Of a stretch of DNA of 64,000 nt, positions 19,117 to 28,185 are shown one piece after another. The notes under the pieces are model-generated. The model ran no database searches. It saw nothing but the letters and a program-made list of their open reading frames with translations, and was not told where the DNA came from. The first letter of the stretch is position 1. Each line of letters begins with the position of its first letter. Origin of the DNA: Thalassotalea sp. LPB0316 (GTDB lineage: Bacteria; Pseudomonadota; Gammaproteobacteria; Enterobacterales; Alteromonadaceae); the NCBI RefSeq assembly GCF_014898095.1, contig NZ_CP062946.1, positions 992,001-1,056,000 of the forward strand. The letters run 5' to 3'. Position numbers and translations under genes: made by a program.

Positions 19117-19649
19117 AAAAACTGATGGCACTTGCGGTAGCGCTGACACTCAGTGGTTGTTTCTCTGATACAAGCGACTTGCAGGCCTATACTGAGCAGG
19201 TAAAAGAAAACACCACAAATTACGTTGCGCCAATGCCGGAAATTTTGCCGTTTAACCATTTCGAATATTCGGCACAGCAACTGCGCAGCCCGTTTGTTGA
19301 ACCTCAACCCGAAGCGATTCAAGAAAAAATGCAACAAATGGCTGGCTGTCTAAGCCCTGATCCTCGCCGCCGTAAACAACCGCTAGAAAAGTATGCGCTA
19401 AGTAGCTTGACCATGCGTGGCACATTAGGTGAATTAGGGGTTACTTGGGCACTAGTTGAAGCGTCCGATGCAACATTGCATCGCGTGACAATTGATAGTT
19501 ATTTAGGTTTATACCACGGTCGCATTATCGATGTGACTGATGATTATGTTAAAGTGATTGAACTAATACCTGATGGCACAGGTTGTTGGTCTGAACGAGA
19601 GACTACCATCGCAATGAGCGATGGAGCGTCACAAGGGCAAGGGAAGTAA
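19113..19649 (+). CDS. pilP: Type IV pilus lipoprotein PilP
   Basis: An inner-membrane lipoprotein of 178 residues that connects PilN/PilO to the secretin PilQ. The signal peptide ends in a lipobox (TLSGCFSD, Cys16). Family motifs include the RSPFVEP segment and LSSLTMRGTLGE, with a C-terminal beta domain (VTIDSYLGLYHGRIIDV). It overlaps pilO by four bases; pilQ begins two bases after its stop. Confidence 0.95.
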   Translation: MKKLMALAVALTLSGCFSDTSDLQAYTEQVKENTTNYVAPMPEILPFNHFEYSAQQLRSPFVEPQPEAIQEKMQQMAGCLSPDPRRRKQPLEKYALSSLTMRGTLGELGVTWALVEASDATLHRVTIDSYLGLYHGRIIDVTDDYVKVIELIPDGTGCWSERETTIAMSDGASQGQGK

Positions 19650-19651
19650 AC

Positions 19652-21703
19652 TTGTTAGAAAATATTATGAATAAGAATAATTTAAACTACAAAATTCAAG
19701 GCTTACGCGCGCTGTTAGTGGCGACGTTGTTATTACCGTTTTCTCTGGTAGCAGCCCAATTAACAGGTCTTTCCTACAATACGTTGCAAAACGATGAAAT
19801 AGAGTTGCGCTTCAGTTTATCTGACGTAATTACTGTGCAACCGAGTGTCAAAACGTCGATGTCTCCTGCGCAAATTAGTATTACTTTTGAGGCTGACAGC
19901 TATGATCCTCAGTTAGCTAAAACTGTCGTTGAACACGCGGGTGTCGATCACGTATCCGTCGAAAAGTTAGCAGGTAAAGTTGTCGCGACGATTCATTTAG
20001 ATTCTCTGAGCATATTTGATGTCAAGCAATCACAAAATCAATTTTCACTCTTGTTGAACAAAGCCGTTGAGAATTCGCCGGTCACTAAAATAAGCCCAGT
20101 GGGTAGTAACTTTATCAACCGAGTCGATAATATTGATTTTCGCAAAGGTCGTAATGACGAAGCTCAAGTATTAGTGTTTTTAGAAGACTCAATGGTAGCC
20201 GTTGATGTCAGCGATAAGCTTGGCAAGTTGTTTATCGAGTTTCACAACACACAAATTGCCGAAGATCTGTTATACAAGCTCGACGTTACAGATTTTGGTA
20301 CTGTGGTTTCGGGTATTGAAACCTTCAAAGATGGTCGTAACGCGCGTTTAGTCGTAGATATTGATGGTGCATTTACCTTTAAGCATCAGCAAGTGGGTAA
20401 CGTTTTTTCACTTGCTGTCGTTAAGAAAGTTGAAGTACCTGGTTATTTAGGTGACAGCGATGACTTCACGGGACGTGCAATTTCACTTAACTTCCAAGAT
20501 ATTTCAGTACGTACTGTTTTACAGATCATTGCCGATTATAACGGCTTTAACTTAGTTACCAGTGATACAGTCAATGGCAATATAACATTGCGACTCGATG
20601 GTGTACCTTGGGATCAGGCGCTTGATATTATTTTGAAAGTAAAAGGTCTTGATAAGCGCATGGAAGGCAACATTTTAATGGTTGCACCAAGTGATGAATT
20701 GGCCGCTCGAGAAGCGCGCGATTTACAAGCTAAACAGCAAGTTGCTGAGCTAGCACCACTGTACTCTGAATATGTGCAGGTTAATTACGCCAAGGCAGCC
20801 GACATTGCTAATCTTGTTAAAACTGAAGAAAACAGTATTTTATCATCGCGCGGCAGTGTCAGTGTTGATGAGCGAACTAATACCTTATTAATCCGCGATA
20901 CAGCAAAGAGTATTGAAGATATTAAGCGCATGGTGACAGTGCTTGATATTCCAATTCGCCAAGTGGTTATTGAGTCGCGTATGGTCACGGTTAAGGATAA
21001 CATCAATGAAGAGTTAGGGATCCGCTGGGGTGTAACAAGCACAAATGGTGAAAATAGCTCTTCTGGTAGTTTAACTGGGGCTGATTCAGCAGGTGCTGGC
21101 GCAGTGCCGAGCATCAACGATCGCATGAATGTTAATTTACCGGTGGCAAATCCAGCCGGTAGCATTGCATTTCAGGTTGCTCGTTTAGCTGATGGCACGA
21201 TTCTCGACCTGGAGCTAAGTGCACTAGAGCGTGAAAACAAAGGCGAAATTATTGCTAGTCCGCGCATTACTACATCAAATCAAAAGCAAGCGTATATTGA
21301 ACAAGGTGTCGAGATTCCATACCAAGAAGCGGCGTCAAGTGGTGCCACTTCAACCCAATTCAAAAAAGCGGTACTAAGCTTAACGGTAACACCACATATC
21401 ACACCTGATGATAGAATCATTCTCGATTTAGTGGTTACCCAAGATACGGTCTCTGAAGTACAAAATGGCAGTGCACCGGCGATTGATACGCAGCGAATTG
21501 GCACACAGGTGCTAGTGAATAACGGTGAGACGATTGTTTTAGGTGGTATCTATCAGCAATCGATCATCAATTCAGTATCTAAAGTACCAGTACTTGGTGA
21601 CATTCCATACTTTGGCTGGGCATTTAGAAACACTAATAATTTTAGCGAGAAAAAAGAACTGCTTATTTTCGTAACACCGCGCATTGTTACAGAGCGTTTC
21701 TAA
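19652..21703 (+). CDS. pilQ: Type IV pilus outer-membrane secretin PilQ
   Basis: The outer-membrane channel through which the pilus passes (683 residues). Two N-terminal AMIN domains bind peptidoglycan (first starting near residue 40, LSYNTLQNDEIELRF). An STN/N0 domain (ISLNFQDISVRTVLQIIAD) and N1 repeat follow, then the secretin core ending in LLIFVTPRIVTERF. The TTG start is supported by AGGGAAG shortly upstream; a downstream ATG (giving MNKNNLNYK) has no such site. Either start leaves a signal peptide (ALLVATLLLPFSLVAAQ). It is the last gene of the pil operon, followed by a hairpin. Confidence 0.95.
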   Translation: MLENIMNKNNLNYKIQGLRALLVATLLLPFSLVAAQLTGLSYNTLQNDEIELRFSLSDVITVQPSVKTSMSPAQISITFEADSYDPQLAKTVVEHAGVDHVSVEKLAGKVVATIHLDSLSIFDVKQSQNQFSLLLNKAVENSPVTKISPVGSNFINRVDNIDFRKGRNDEAQVLVFLEDSMVAVDVSDKLGKLFIEFHNTQIAEDLLYKLDVTDFGTVVSGIETFKDGRNARLVVDIDGAFTFKHQQVGNVFSLAVVKKVEVPGYLGDSDDFTGRAISLNFQDISVRTVLQIIADYNGFNLVTSDTVNGNITLRLDGVPWDQALDIILKVKGLDKRMEGNILMVAPSDELAAREARDLQAKQQVAELAPLYSEYVQVNYAKAADIANLVKTEENSILSSRGSVSVDERTNTLLIRDTAKSIEDIKRMVTVLDIPIRQVVIESRMVTVKDNINEELGIRWGVTSTNGENSSSGSLTGADSAGAGAVPSINDRMNVNLPVANPAGSIAFQVARLADGTILDLELSALERENKGEIIASPRITTSNQKQAYIEQGVEIPYQEAASSGATSTQFKKAVLSLTVTPHITPDDRIILDLVVTQDTVSEVQNGSAPAIDTQRIGTQVLVNNGETIVLGGIYQQSIINSVSKVPVLGDIPYFGWAFRNTNNFSEKKELLIFVTPRIVTERF

Positions 21704-22044
21704 GCAAACTTCAATTGAGTGGTCGCTTGAACAAGCCACATGCCTCGTTCAAACGACCGCTAGCTAAATCTTCTAGGCTAATTCGTTATTTTAAATAATA
21801 CCAATTTCATTCTCGCTGAATGACCAAATATTTAGTGAACTTGATATAACATATTGATAAATAATTGAATTGTTGTGCTTGTAAGTACAAGGCTGGCTTG
21901 AGTTAACAGGTAAGTAAGTACTTTTATTAACACCTACTTGCATTTTACCCTCAACAATTGCGATAATTGCGCCCTTGAAAAAATCGCGAGGGAGTTCCCT
22001 CTTACCCTAAATCAAATTATTTAAGAGTTGTAAGTAAGTCGAAA
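21704..22044. other. Intergenic region between pilQ and aroK
   Basis: About 340 bases without a supported gene. After the hairpin downstream of pilQ there is an AT-rich part with a small palindrome (TCATTC, 5-base loop, GAATGA at 21807-21823). Nearer aroK lies a short GC-rich stem (GAGGGA, 2 bases, TCCCTC at 21988-22001) in what would be the aroK leader. The aroK promoter must lie in this stretch; I cannot fix its -35/-10 hexamers. Confidence 0.5.
21718..21761 (+). terminator. Hairpin after pilQ
   Basis: Arms of 15 bases (AGTGGTCGCTTGAAC and GTTCAAACGACCGCT, two mismatches) separated by a 14-base loop lie just after the pilQ stop. There is no long U-tract, so efficiency as an intrinsic terminator is uncertain; position suggests the end of the pil operon. 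Confidence 0.5.
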
Positions 22045-22563
22045 ATGGCAGAGAAGCGTAATATTTTCCTTGTTGGCCCAATGGGCGCCGGCAAAAGTAC
22101 CATTGGTAGAGAATTAGCAGATAAGTTGCATTTAGAATTTTTTGATTCTGACCAAGAAATCGAACGCCGTACCGGTGCTGATATTTCTTGGGTATTTGAT
22201 CTTGAAGGTGAAGAAGGATTTCGCAAAAGAGAAGAATCGGTAATTGATGACTTAACTGGTAAGCAAGGTATTGTTCTAGCAACCGGTGGCGGCTCAGTAA
22301 TTAGCAGCCTTGTGCGCAACCGTTTATCGGCTCGCGGCATTGTTGTATATCTTGAAACAACTATCGACAAGCAAGTGGCTCGTACACAGCGCGATCGTCG
22401 TCGTCCTCTTTTACAAACGAAAGAAGACCCACGCACTGTTTTAGAGAACTTAGCAAAAGATCGCAATCCACTTTATGAAGAAGTTGCTGATGTTGTCGTT
22501 CAAACGGATGACCAAAGCGCTAAAGTTGTTGCGAACAAAATTGTTGAGCGATTAGACTTTTAA
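22045..22563 (+). CDS. aroK: Shikimate kinase I
   Basis: Phosphorylates shikimate with ATP in the aromatic amino acid pathway. The 172-residue protein has Walker [10 protein letters not shown] at residues 11-19, the shikimate-binding [17 protein letters not shown] and the lid RDRRRPLLQ. The N-terminus ([18 protein letters not shown]) is the typical AroK form. It is three bases from aroB, and the order aroK-aroB-damX-dam is conserved in gammaproteobacteria. Confidence 0.97.
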   Translation: MAEKRNIFLVGPMGAGKSTIGRELADKLHLEFFDSDQEIERRTGADISWVFDLEGEEGFRKREESVIDDLTGKQGIVLATGGGSVISSLVRNRLSARGIVVYLETTIDKQVARTQRDRRRPLLQTKEDPRTVLENLAKDRNPLYEEVADVVVQTDDQSAKVVANKIVERLDF

Positions 22564-22566
22564 TAA

Positions 22567-23634
22567 ATGGCTAATTTAGTTGTTGATCTGGACGATCGCA
22601 GTTACCCCATTTATATCGATTCAGGGCTATTATCTGACAATAGCCCAATAACCTCACACATCAAATCAAAGCGAGTTTGCATAGTCACCAATGACGTTGT
22701 AGCGCCTTTGTATTTAGCCAAATTAAAAACACAACTAGCTGACTTTAGTGTTGATGAGGTGGTTTTACCTGACGGTGAAGCTGAAAAAACACTGGCTAAT
22801 TTTGAAAAAATCTTATCTCACATGCTTGCTGGTGCACATGGTCGCGATACGACTATGATAGCCCTTGGTGGCGGCGTGATTGGCGATATTACAGGTTTCG
22901 CCGCTGCTTGTTACCAACGCGGCGTGCCGTTTATTCAAGTGCCAACAACATTGCTTTCACAAGTTGACTCTTCAGTTGGCGGAAAAACCGCGGTTAATCA
23001 CCCATTGGGTAAAAACATGATAGGCGCGTTTTACCAACCACAGGCAGTGATTATCGATACCGATAGCTTAGCGACATTACCCGTTAGAGAATTTAACGCT
23101 GGCATGGCGGAAGTTATTAAGTACGGCATTTTAGGCGATGGTGAGTTCTTTACTTGGTTAGAGCAAAACAAAACACACATAAAGGCGGGTGACAAAGCGG
23201 TTTTAGCGACAATGATCGAACGTTGTTGTCAATGTAAGGCCGATATTGTGGCAAGCGACGAAACTGAGGCCGGTGTACGAGCACTGCTGAATTTGGGTCA
23301 TACCTTTGGCCATGCGATTGAAGCCGAAATGGGATATGGCGTTTGGCTTCATGGTGAAGCTGTTGCTACTGGCATGGTACTTGCCTCTACCTTAGCTGAA
23401 ACGTTAAATTTGTTGAGCCCGTCAGATTGTCGACGCATCGAAGCATTAATTGCTTATTTTGATTTACCGATACACGCGCCAGAAACCATGGATTTTGAAG
23501 CGTTTATCAAACACATGCGCCGTGATAAAAAGAATCTTGCTGGCAAAGTACGCCTCATTGTACCAACGGCGATTGGTCATTCTGAAATTCGAGACGATAT
23601 AAGTGAGGATGTGCTAAAACAAATTTTATCTTAA
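22567..23634 (+). CDS. aroB: 3-dehydroquinate synthase
   Basis: Converts DAHP to 3-dehydroquinate, the second shikimate-pathway step, using NAD and a divalent metal. The 355-residue protein has [10 protein letters not shown] and the NAD loop [11 protein letters not shown]. It also carries [20 protein letters not shown] and the metal-binding [11 protein letters not shown] with a second histidine in LHGEAVATG. Co-transcribed with aroK upstream and damX 13 bases downstream. Confidence 0.97.
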   Translation: MANLVVDLDDRSYPIYIDSGLLSDNSPITSHIKSKRVCIVTNDVVAPLYLAKLKTQLADFSVDEVVLPDGEAEKTLANFEKILSHMLAGAHGRDTTMIALGGGVIGDITGFAAACYQRGVPFIQVPTTLLSQVDSSVGGKTAVNHPLGKNMIGAFYQPQAVIIDTDSLATLPVREFNAGMAEVIKYGILGDGEFFTWLEQNKTHIKAGDKAVLATMIERCCQCKADIVASDETEAGVRALLNLGHTFGHAIEAEMGYGVWLHGEAVATGMVLASTLAETLNLLSPSDCRRIEALIAYFDLPIHAPETMDFEAFIKHMRRDKKNLAGKVRLIVPTAIGHSEIRDDISEDVLKQILS

Positions 23635-23647
23635 TAGAAGGTTTGTT

Positions 23648-24979
23648 ATGTCAGCACTGAAAAACTTTACACATATTGCTCAAGCTACCGCGCCAAACTC
23701 TGGCCAGGGCAATCAACCTGTTACAAATATTAGTGTCCACGCACGTGTTGATTATACGTTGAGATTTTCAACACCTGCGGTTTATGTTTTGGGTGAAAAC
23801 CCTCAGGCATACAGCCACGTTGCATCACATTACATCGAATCTTTAGACAGCGATCGCAATATTGCCTTTATTGCCTGTGCTAGTCAGTTAAATAATATTC
23901 AAATGCGCTGCCGGATAATTGAACAATTATTTGGTGAGCAACTCTTTGATCCCGAAGAGCCGTTGTCTGTCAGCATTATCAATTTAATGAAAAAGCAGTC
24001 GCAGCCGTTGTCGATTGTTTTAGAACACAGCCAGTTTCTTTCATTGCAAGTAACCCATGAGGTTTGTCAATTAGCGCAAATTGCCAAAAAGCGTGAACTC
24101 GATATCCAAGTGTTATTAGTTGGCAATCCCGAAACCGGCTACTTAATGGCAGATAACGCACTGCTATTTAAAGATAAGGTTGCGATTGTTCAAGCGAACA
24201 ACGCGCAACTGATCAACTTGCAATCTAAAGTATTAAAACGGCCATCTACTTTTTTCTCTATACCAAAAGGCGTTAAGGTCTTTGCTTTGTTTACACTCCT
24301 TTCAGGCATATTGCTAGCAGGCGTTTATAGCTTATGGCAAATGGATGTTGTCAACTTTTCGTCACTTCCAAGTAAGCCGGTAACACAAATCGCAGACACC
24401 TCTGAGAAAATGGTCACTAGTCAAGCGAAAGAAGCACAAGTAAATGAGCCGAGTAACCAAAAATTAATGACGTTAGCGACAGCGTCTGATGTCCTAAATG
24501 CGTTACATGGTAATACAGAGCAAGTAGCGTCTGTGGAAATAGAGCAGGCAACGCCAAATGATGTGCTCATGGCTATTACTACTGAGCTGCAAACACCTCA
24601 AGTAACACCAGTGCAAAACACCGAACTGACGGTTAGGGAAGTTGTAGAGCCAACTGTTAACGAATCACCAAAATGGCCTGAACACCAAATTTTTAAAGGC
24701 ACTGAAAGTGGCTTTGTTATTCAATTTGGTGGCTTTACTAAAGAGGCAGTGAAAGCGAACTTTTTAGCGCGATACCGAATCACCGATTATTTGACTTATC
24801 AGCGCGTATTAGCACAAGGCGTGATGCAGGTGATTACATCACCAGTGTTTGAAACCCGAGAGCAAGCACAGGATGCTTTGGATAAACTGCCAACAGATCT
24901 GAAGGAAAGAGGTATCTGGGTCAAAAACATCAGTGCAATAAAAGTTGAAATCTCTGCTTTTGAAAGCTCGCATTTATAG
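23648..24979 (+). CDS. damX: DamX-like SPOR-domain cell-division protein
   Basis: A bitopic inner-membrane protein of 443 residues. The N-terminal 200 residues resemble the degenerate AAA-like region of DamX, without a Walker A motif. One transmembrane helix follows (residues about 210-230, VFALFTLLSGILLAGVYSLW), then a Gln/Thr/Val-rich periplasmic linker and a C-terminal SPOR domain (from about residue 355, SGFVIQFGGFTKEAV). SPOR domains bind denuded glycan at the septum. AGAAGG precedes the ATG. Its place between aroB and dam matches DamX in relatives, though only the SPOR domain is strongly diagnostic. Confidence 0.88.
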   Translation: MSALKNFTHIAQATAPNSGQGNQPVTNISVHARVDYTLRFSTPAVYVLGENPQAYSHVASHYIESLDSDRNIAFIACASQLNNIQMRCRIIEQLFGEQLFDPEEPLSVSIINLMKKQSQPLSIVLEHSQFLSLQVTHEVCQLAQIAKKRELDIQVLLVGNPETGYLMADNALLFKDKVAIVQANNAQLINLQSKVLKRPSTFFSIPKGVKVFALFTLLSGILLAGVYSLWQMDVVNFSSLPSKPVTQIADTSEKMVTSQAKEAQVNEPSNQKLMTLATASDVLNALHGNTEQVASVEIEQATPNDVLMAITTELQTPQVTPVQNTELTVREVVEPTVNESPKWPEHQIFKGTESGFVIQFGGFTKEAVKANFLARYRITDYLTYQRVLAQGVMQVITSPVFETREQAQDALDKLPTDLKERGIWVKNISAIKVEISAFESSHL

Positions 24980-25024
24980 ATACAATCTACGCTTTGTGGT
25001 TAACGGTAGGCAGTTAAGGCTGTA

Positions 25025-25855
25025 ATGAAGAAAAAACAGCGGGCATTTCTGAAGTGGGCTGGTGGTAAATACAGCTTAAGTGATGTGATCAACAAAATGC
25101 TGCCTCGTGGTGAGCGCTTAATCGAGCCATTCGTTGGTGCCGGTTCTATTTTTCTTAATAGCGACTACGATAACTATTTGCTCAACGATATTAACCAAGA
25201 TCTTATCAACCTCTATCAAATCCTCAAAGAAAGCCCTGATAGCTTTATCGACGACGCTCGAAAGTTTTTCACGCCAGAAAACAATGACTCACAAGTGTAT
25301 TATCAACTGCGAAAAGCATTTAACGACAGCGATGATAAATACTTTCGTTCGTTAATGTTTCTCTATATGAACCGCCATGGTTATAACGGCTTATGTCGAT
25401 ACAATAAATCTGGCGGTTTTAATGTGCCCTTTGGTAAATACAAGAAGCCTTATTTTCCCGAGCAAGAATTGAACTTTTTTGCTGAAAAAGCGCAAAAAGC
25501 CACGTTTGTTTGTGAAGGCTATCGTCAAACCTTTACTCGCGTAGAAAACGGTGATGTGGTTTATTGCGATCCACCTTATGTGCCATTGAGTAAAACGGCA
25601 AGCTTTACCAGTTATGCGGGTAATGGCTTTGGATTGGACGAGCAGGCAGACCTTGCCAATGTTGCAGAAGAAGTGACTAATGCTTTGTCTAGCGCCTCAG
25701 TGCTCATCAGTAACCACGATACGATTTGGACGCGAAAAATCTACGAACATGCCACTAAAATTAAAAAGCTAAAAGTGGCAAGAACGATCAGCCAAAAAGG
25801 TAGTAACCGCAAAAAAGTTGGTGAACTTTTAGCACTTTACCGCTCGGCTAAGTAG
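25025..25855 (+). CDS. dam: DNA adenine methyltransferase Dam (GATC)
   Basis: Methylates adenine in GATC, serving mismatch repair, replication timing and gene regulation. The 276-residue protein has the alpha-class order: SAM-binding motif I (FLKWAGGKY and EPFVGAGSIFLN) near the N-terminus and catalytic motif IV DPPY at residues 182-185. NRHGYNGLCRYNKSGGFNVP is the segment typical of Dam. It is the last gene of the aroK-aroB-damX-dam run; its stop lies one base from the stop of the convergent DUF2970 gene. Confidence 0.96.
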   Translation: MKKKQRAFLKWAGGKYSLSDVINKMLPRGERLIEPFVGAGSIFLNSDYDNYLLNDINQDLINLYQILKESPDSFIDDARKFFTPENNDSQVYYQLRKAFNDSDDKYFRSLMFLYMNRHGYNGLCRYNKSGGFNVPFGKYKKPYFPEQELNFFAEKAQKATFVCEGYRQTFTRVENGDVVYCDPPYVPLSKTASFTSYAGNGFGLDEQADLANVAEEVTNALSSASVLISNHDTIWTRKIYEHATKIKKLKVARTISQKGSNRKKVGELLALYRSAK

Positions 25856-25856
25856 A

Positions 25857-26048
25857 TCAGTTGAGCACTAGGTTGACAATTAAAACCAGTGACAAGATAA
25901 AAACAACTACGGCTATTAGCCCTACCACAATAAAAGTCACGGGGTTACCATGGTTAAAATCCTGCGCGCGGTTGTTTTCACTTTGTACACCAAGTAATGC
26001 CCATAATACACTTTGAATTGTTTTTATTAATCGCAGGTTGTTTTTCAT
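25857..26048 (-). CDS. Small DUF2970-type membrane protein
   Basis: A protein of about 63 residues with one C-terminal transmembrane helix (VTFIVVGLIAVVVFILSLVLIVNLVL). The N-terminal part (LIKTIQSVLWALLGVQSE) fits the DUF2970 family of small proteobacterial membrane proteins, whose function is unknown. I used the ATG giving MKNNLRL; a GTG two codons upstream is also possible, and neither has a well-spaced ribosome-binding site. It faces dam tail to tail. Confidence 0.75.
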   Translation of the reverse strand: MKNNLRLIKTIQSVLWALLGVQSENNRAQDFNHGNPVTFIVVGLIAVVVFILSLVLIVNLVLN

Positions 26049-26253
26049 ATCCACCCATCAGTGCCGTTCATTATAATTGTGCAAGTGCATAGCTAAATTT
26101 TGTCTGTTTTTAAGCCTAGTTATATGAAATAAGGAAAAAATGTGCAAATTTTCCCCATTAGCTATTGTTAAAATGTTGTAAAAATGAGATAAAACGCACC
26201 ATTGAAGTTGTACCAGATCAACAAATAACAATAATTTAGGCTGGAGAGCATAA

Positions 26254-26889
26254 ATGAAAAAGTTCGTCTTAGCGATAGTCGCGTGTTTGAGTATGTCTGC
26301 TAATGCAGGGTTAATTGCTGAATCAAATTACGTTATCGATACTGACCAAGGTTTAGATTGGTTAAGGTGGGATGAAACTAACAACCGTTCATATAATGAT
26401 GTTGTCAGCAACTTGTCAGCAGGTGGTGATTATGATGGCTGGCAATATGCCACTGCTGAGCAGGCGGAAACTTTTTTAGCTAGCTTTGGCTTAGTTGGCT
26501 ATTCATCTGTTACTAAACAAACGACCGATAGTGCTTTTAAAGATTTAACGTCCTTGATGGGGGTTGAATCAACATCATCGCAAGCCTGGATCTATGGGAT
26601 GGTTGAAAGTGAGGGGACTAAAGCCAGAACTTATAGTCACTATGACTATTCTTGGAGAGTATCGCCAGAGTTTAAAATATTTAATTTAAGCAAGACATCA
26701 GTAGCTGGGTATTTAGGTAGCTTCCTTGTCCGAGATACTAGCTATGTTGCACCGAGCGCCAAGCAAGACCAATTACCTATTTCTAGTGGCCCACTTAACG
26801 CTATTGTTCAGGTAAGTGAGCCGTCGACAATTATATTAATGACACTTACCTTAGGTGGCCTATTAATGATGAGAAGACGCCAGCAATAA
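26254..26889 (+). CDS. Secreted protein with PEP-CTERM-type sorting signal
   Basis: A 211-residue exported protein. The signal peptide (MKKFVLAIVACLSMSANA) is followed by a globular part (YVIDTDQGLDWLRWDETNN) like many PEP-CTERM and DUF1566-type extracellular proteins. The C-terminus reads SEPSTIILMTLTLGG then a short hydrophobic run and RRRQQ: motif, membrane helix and basic tail, the layout recognised by exosortases. Serine replaces the first proline of the usual PEP. No exosortase is in this window. GGAGAG lies before the ATG and a strong terminator follows, so it is monocistronic. Function beyond surface or matrix sorting is unknown. Confidence 0.8.
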   Translation: MKKFVLAIVACLSMSANAGLIAESNYVIDTDQGLDWLRWDETNNRSYNDVVSNLSAGGDYDGWQYATAEQAETFLASFGLVGYSSVTKQTTDSAFKDLTSLMGVESTSSQAWIYGMVESEGTKARTYSHYDYSWRVSPEFKIFNLSKTSVAGYLGSFLVRDTSYVAPSAKQDQLPISSGPLNAIVQVSEPSTIILMTLTLGGLLMMRRRQQ

Positions 26890-26924
26890 ACTAATATTCT
26901 TTAATGAAATAGAGAATATCGATT

Positions 26925-26950
26925 AAAAAAGTAGCTTCGGCTACTTTTTT
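26925..26950. terminator. Intrinsic terminator after the PEP-CTERM gene
   Basis: AAAAAAGTAGC, a TTCG tetraloop and GCTACTTTTTT form a perfect 11-bp stem. The U-tract and the A-tract on the other side make it potentially bidirectional. Confidence 0.9.
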
Positions 26951-27007
26951 GCTTTTTGGCTCACTAGATATGGTATGGTGGCACTTTATTTACCTTGATA
27001 TTTTGTC

Positions 27008-28114
27008 ATGTATAAGTTTGTTATCTGCATCACTTTACTCACAATATTTTTTTCGCCAGTTAATCGTGCTGGCACTTTTATCAAACAAAATTCCTTTAAC
27101 ATTGCACCGTTTACAACAAACCATAGCGAACAGCTGTGTCAGGTTGCGCGCAGTGTATTAAAGTATCAAGCCGTAGAGGCGGCCGATTATGCTTGGTCGA
27201 CAAAGCCCGCACTGCCCGTTGAAGTGAGCGAACAAAGAGTAAAGGCAACTTTGAGCTATCTCTGTCAATTGGTGGAGCAAGGACAGGGCGAGCGATTAAC
27301 TGATCCTCAATTCTTAGAAAAAAACTTTGATCTTTACCAGTGGCAGCCTGATCTAAAGACTGCTCATAGCCTAGCTAAAGCAAGCAATAACCAGCGAAAA
27401 TCTGACATGCTGATGGCGATACCCAGCGATAAAATTTTCCTCACGAAATACTATACCAAGCGTTTGAAAGGGAGCGAGCGACAAACTAACGAGTATTCGG
27501 TAGCACTGTATCAGTTGCCAGAAGATGAGCAAGGTTTGAGTAAGGCACAGGCACTTAAGCAAAAATCTGCCTTGACGCGATTTAAATATACTCGCCAACA
27601 AATTATTGCTGGTGCGCTAGATAAGCAACAATTAGCCAAGCCACTAATTTGGCTTTCTGAGGATAGTTTACACGATGTCTTGTTACAAGGGACCGGGGTG
27701 TTAGAGGTTGACGGTAAACTGCGCTACTTTAATGTTCATCGCAACAATGGTATTGCCTATGACTACACCCTAGGTAAGCGTGAACAAGCGCGTTATTGGT
27801 ACTTTAAAGAGGTTAATGGCATAAAAGGCTATGGTCACTCGATAGAGAGCAAGATCGATTTGCAGCCGCGTGTCAGCTTTGCCGGCAATATAAAGCAAAT
27901 TGGTTTAGGGAAGTTGTTTTTAATTAGTTTTGAACAAGTGAGTTTCAGGCAGTCACACCTTGGTATCTTAGCTGATGAAGGTGGTGCTTTTGACGATAAC
28001 TTATTTCAATTAGATTGGCTGGTAGAAAGCTATTTTGGTTGGCAAGATTATTACCAAGCGAATAAGCAGTACCCCGACTACGCCAGTGCTTGGTTGTTAC
28101 TTAAAAAACAATGA
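27008..28114 (+). CDS. Hypothetical exported protein
   Basis: A 368-residue protein I cannot assign. An N-terminal hydrophobic segment (FVICITLLTIFFSPVNRAG) looks like a signal peptide, so it probably acts in the periplasm or outer membrane. The second half contains LLQGTGVLEVDGKLRYF and HRNNGIAYDYTLG, a beta-rich pattern that distantly recalls MltA-type lytic transglycosylase domains; the resemblance is weak and no catalytic aspartate is assignable. It starts about 60 bases after a terminator with a poor ribosome-binding site and ends just before a bidirectional terminator shared with the glycan arm. Confidence 0.7.
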   Translation: MYKFVICITLLTIFFSPVNRAGTFIKQNSFNIAPFTTNHSEQLCQVARSVLKYQAVEAADYAWSTKPALPVEVSEQRVKATLSYLCQLVEQGQGERLTDPQFLEKNFDLYQWQPDLKTAHSLAKASNNQRKSDMLMAIPSDKIFLTKYYTKRLKGSERQTNEYSVALYQLPEDEQGLSKAQALKQKSALTRFKYTRQQIIAGALDKQQLAKPLIWLSEDSLHDVLLQGTGVLEVDGKLRYFNVHRNNGIAYDYTLGKREQARYWYFKEVNGIKGYGHSIESKIDLQPRVSFAGNIKQIGLGKLFLISFEQVSFRQSHLGILADEGGAFDDNLFQLDWLVESYFGWQDYYQANKQYPDYASAWLLLKKQ

Positions 28115-28135
28115 GATAGGTATACTAATAAGATA

Positions 28136-28169
28136 AAAGCCGCATTGTCCTCTTTTAACATGCGGCTTT
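28136..28169. terminator. Bidirectional terminator between convergent genes
   Basis: AAAGCCGCAT and ATGCGGCTTT form a perfect 10-bp stem around a 14-base loop, between the exported protein gene (plus) and the dehydratase gene (minus). Short T and A runs at the stem ends suit both directions. Confidence 0.7.
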
Positions 28170-28185
28170 ACATGTTGCATGTTAA

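Noticed and set aside
24755..24979. SPOR protein as a type II or MSHA secretion ATPase because of its AAA-like N-terminus
   Set aside because: No Walker A or B motif is present, and the SPOR domain with aroB/dam neighbours fits DamX.
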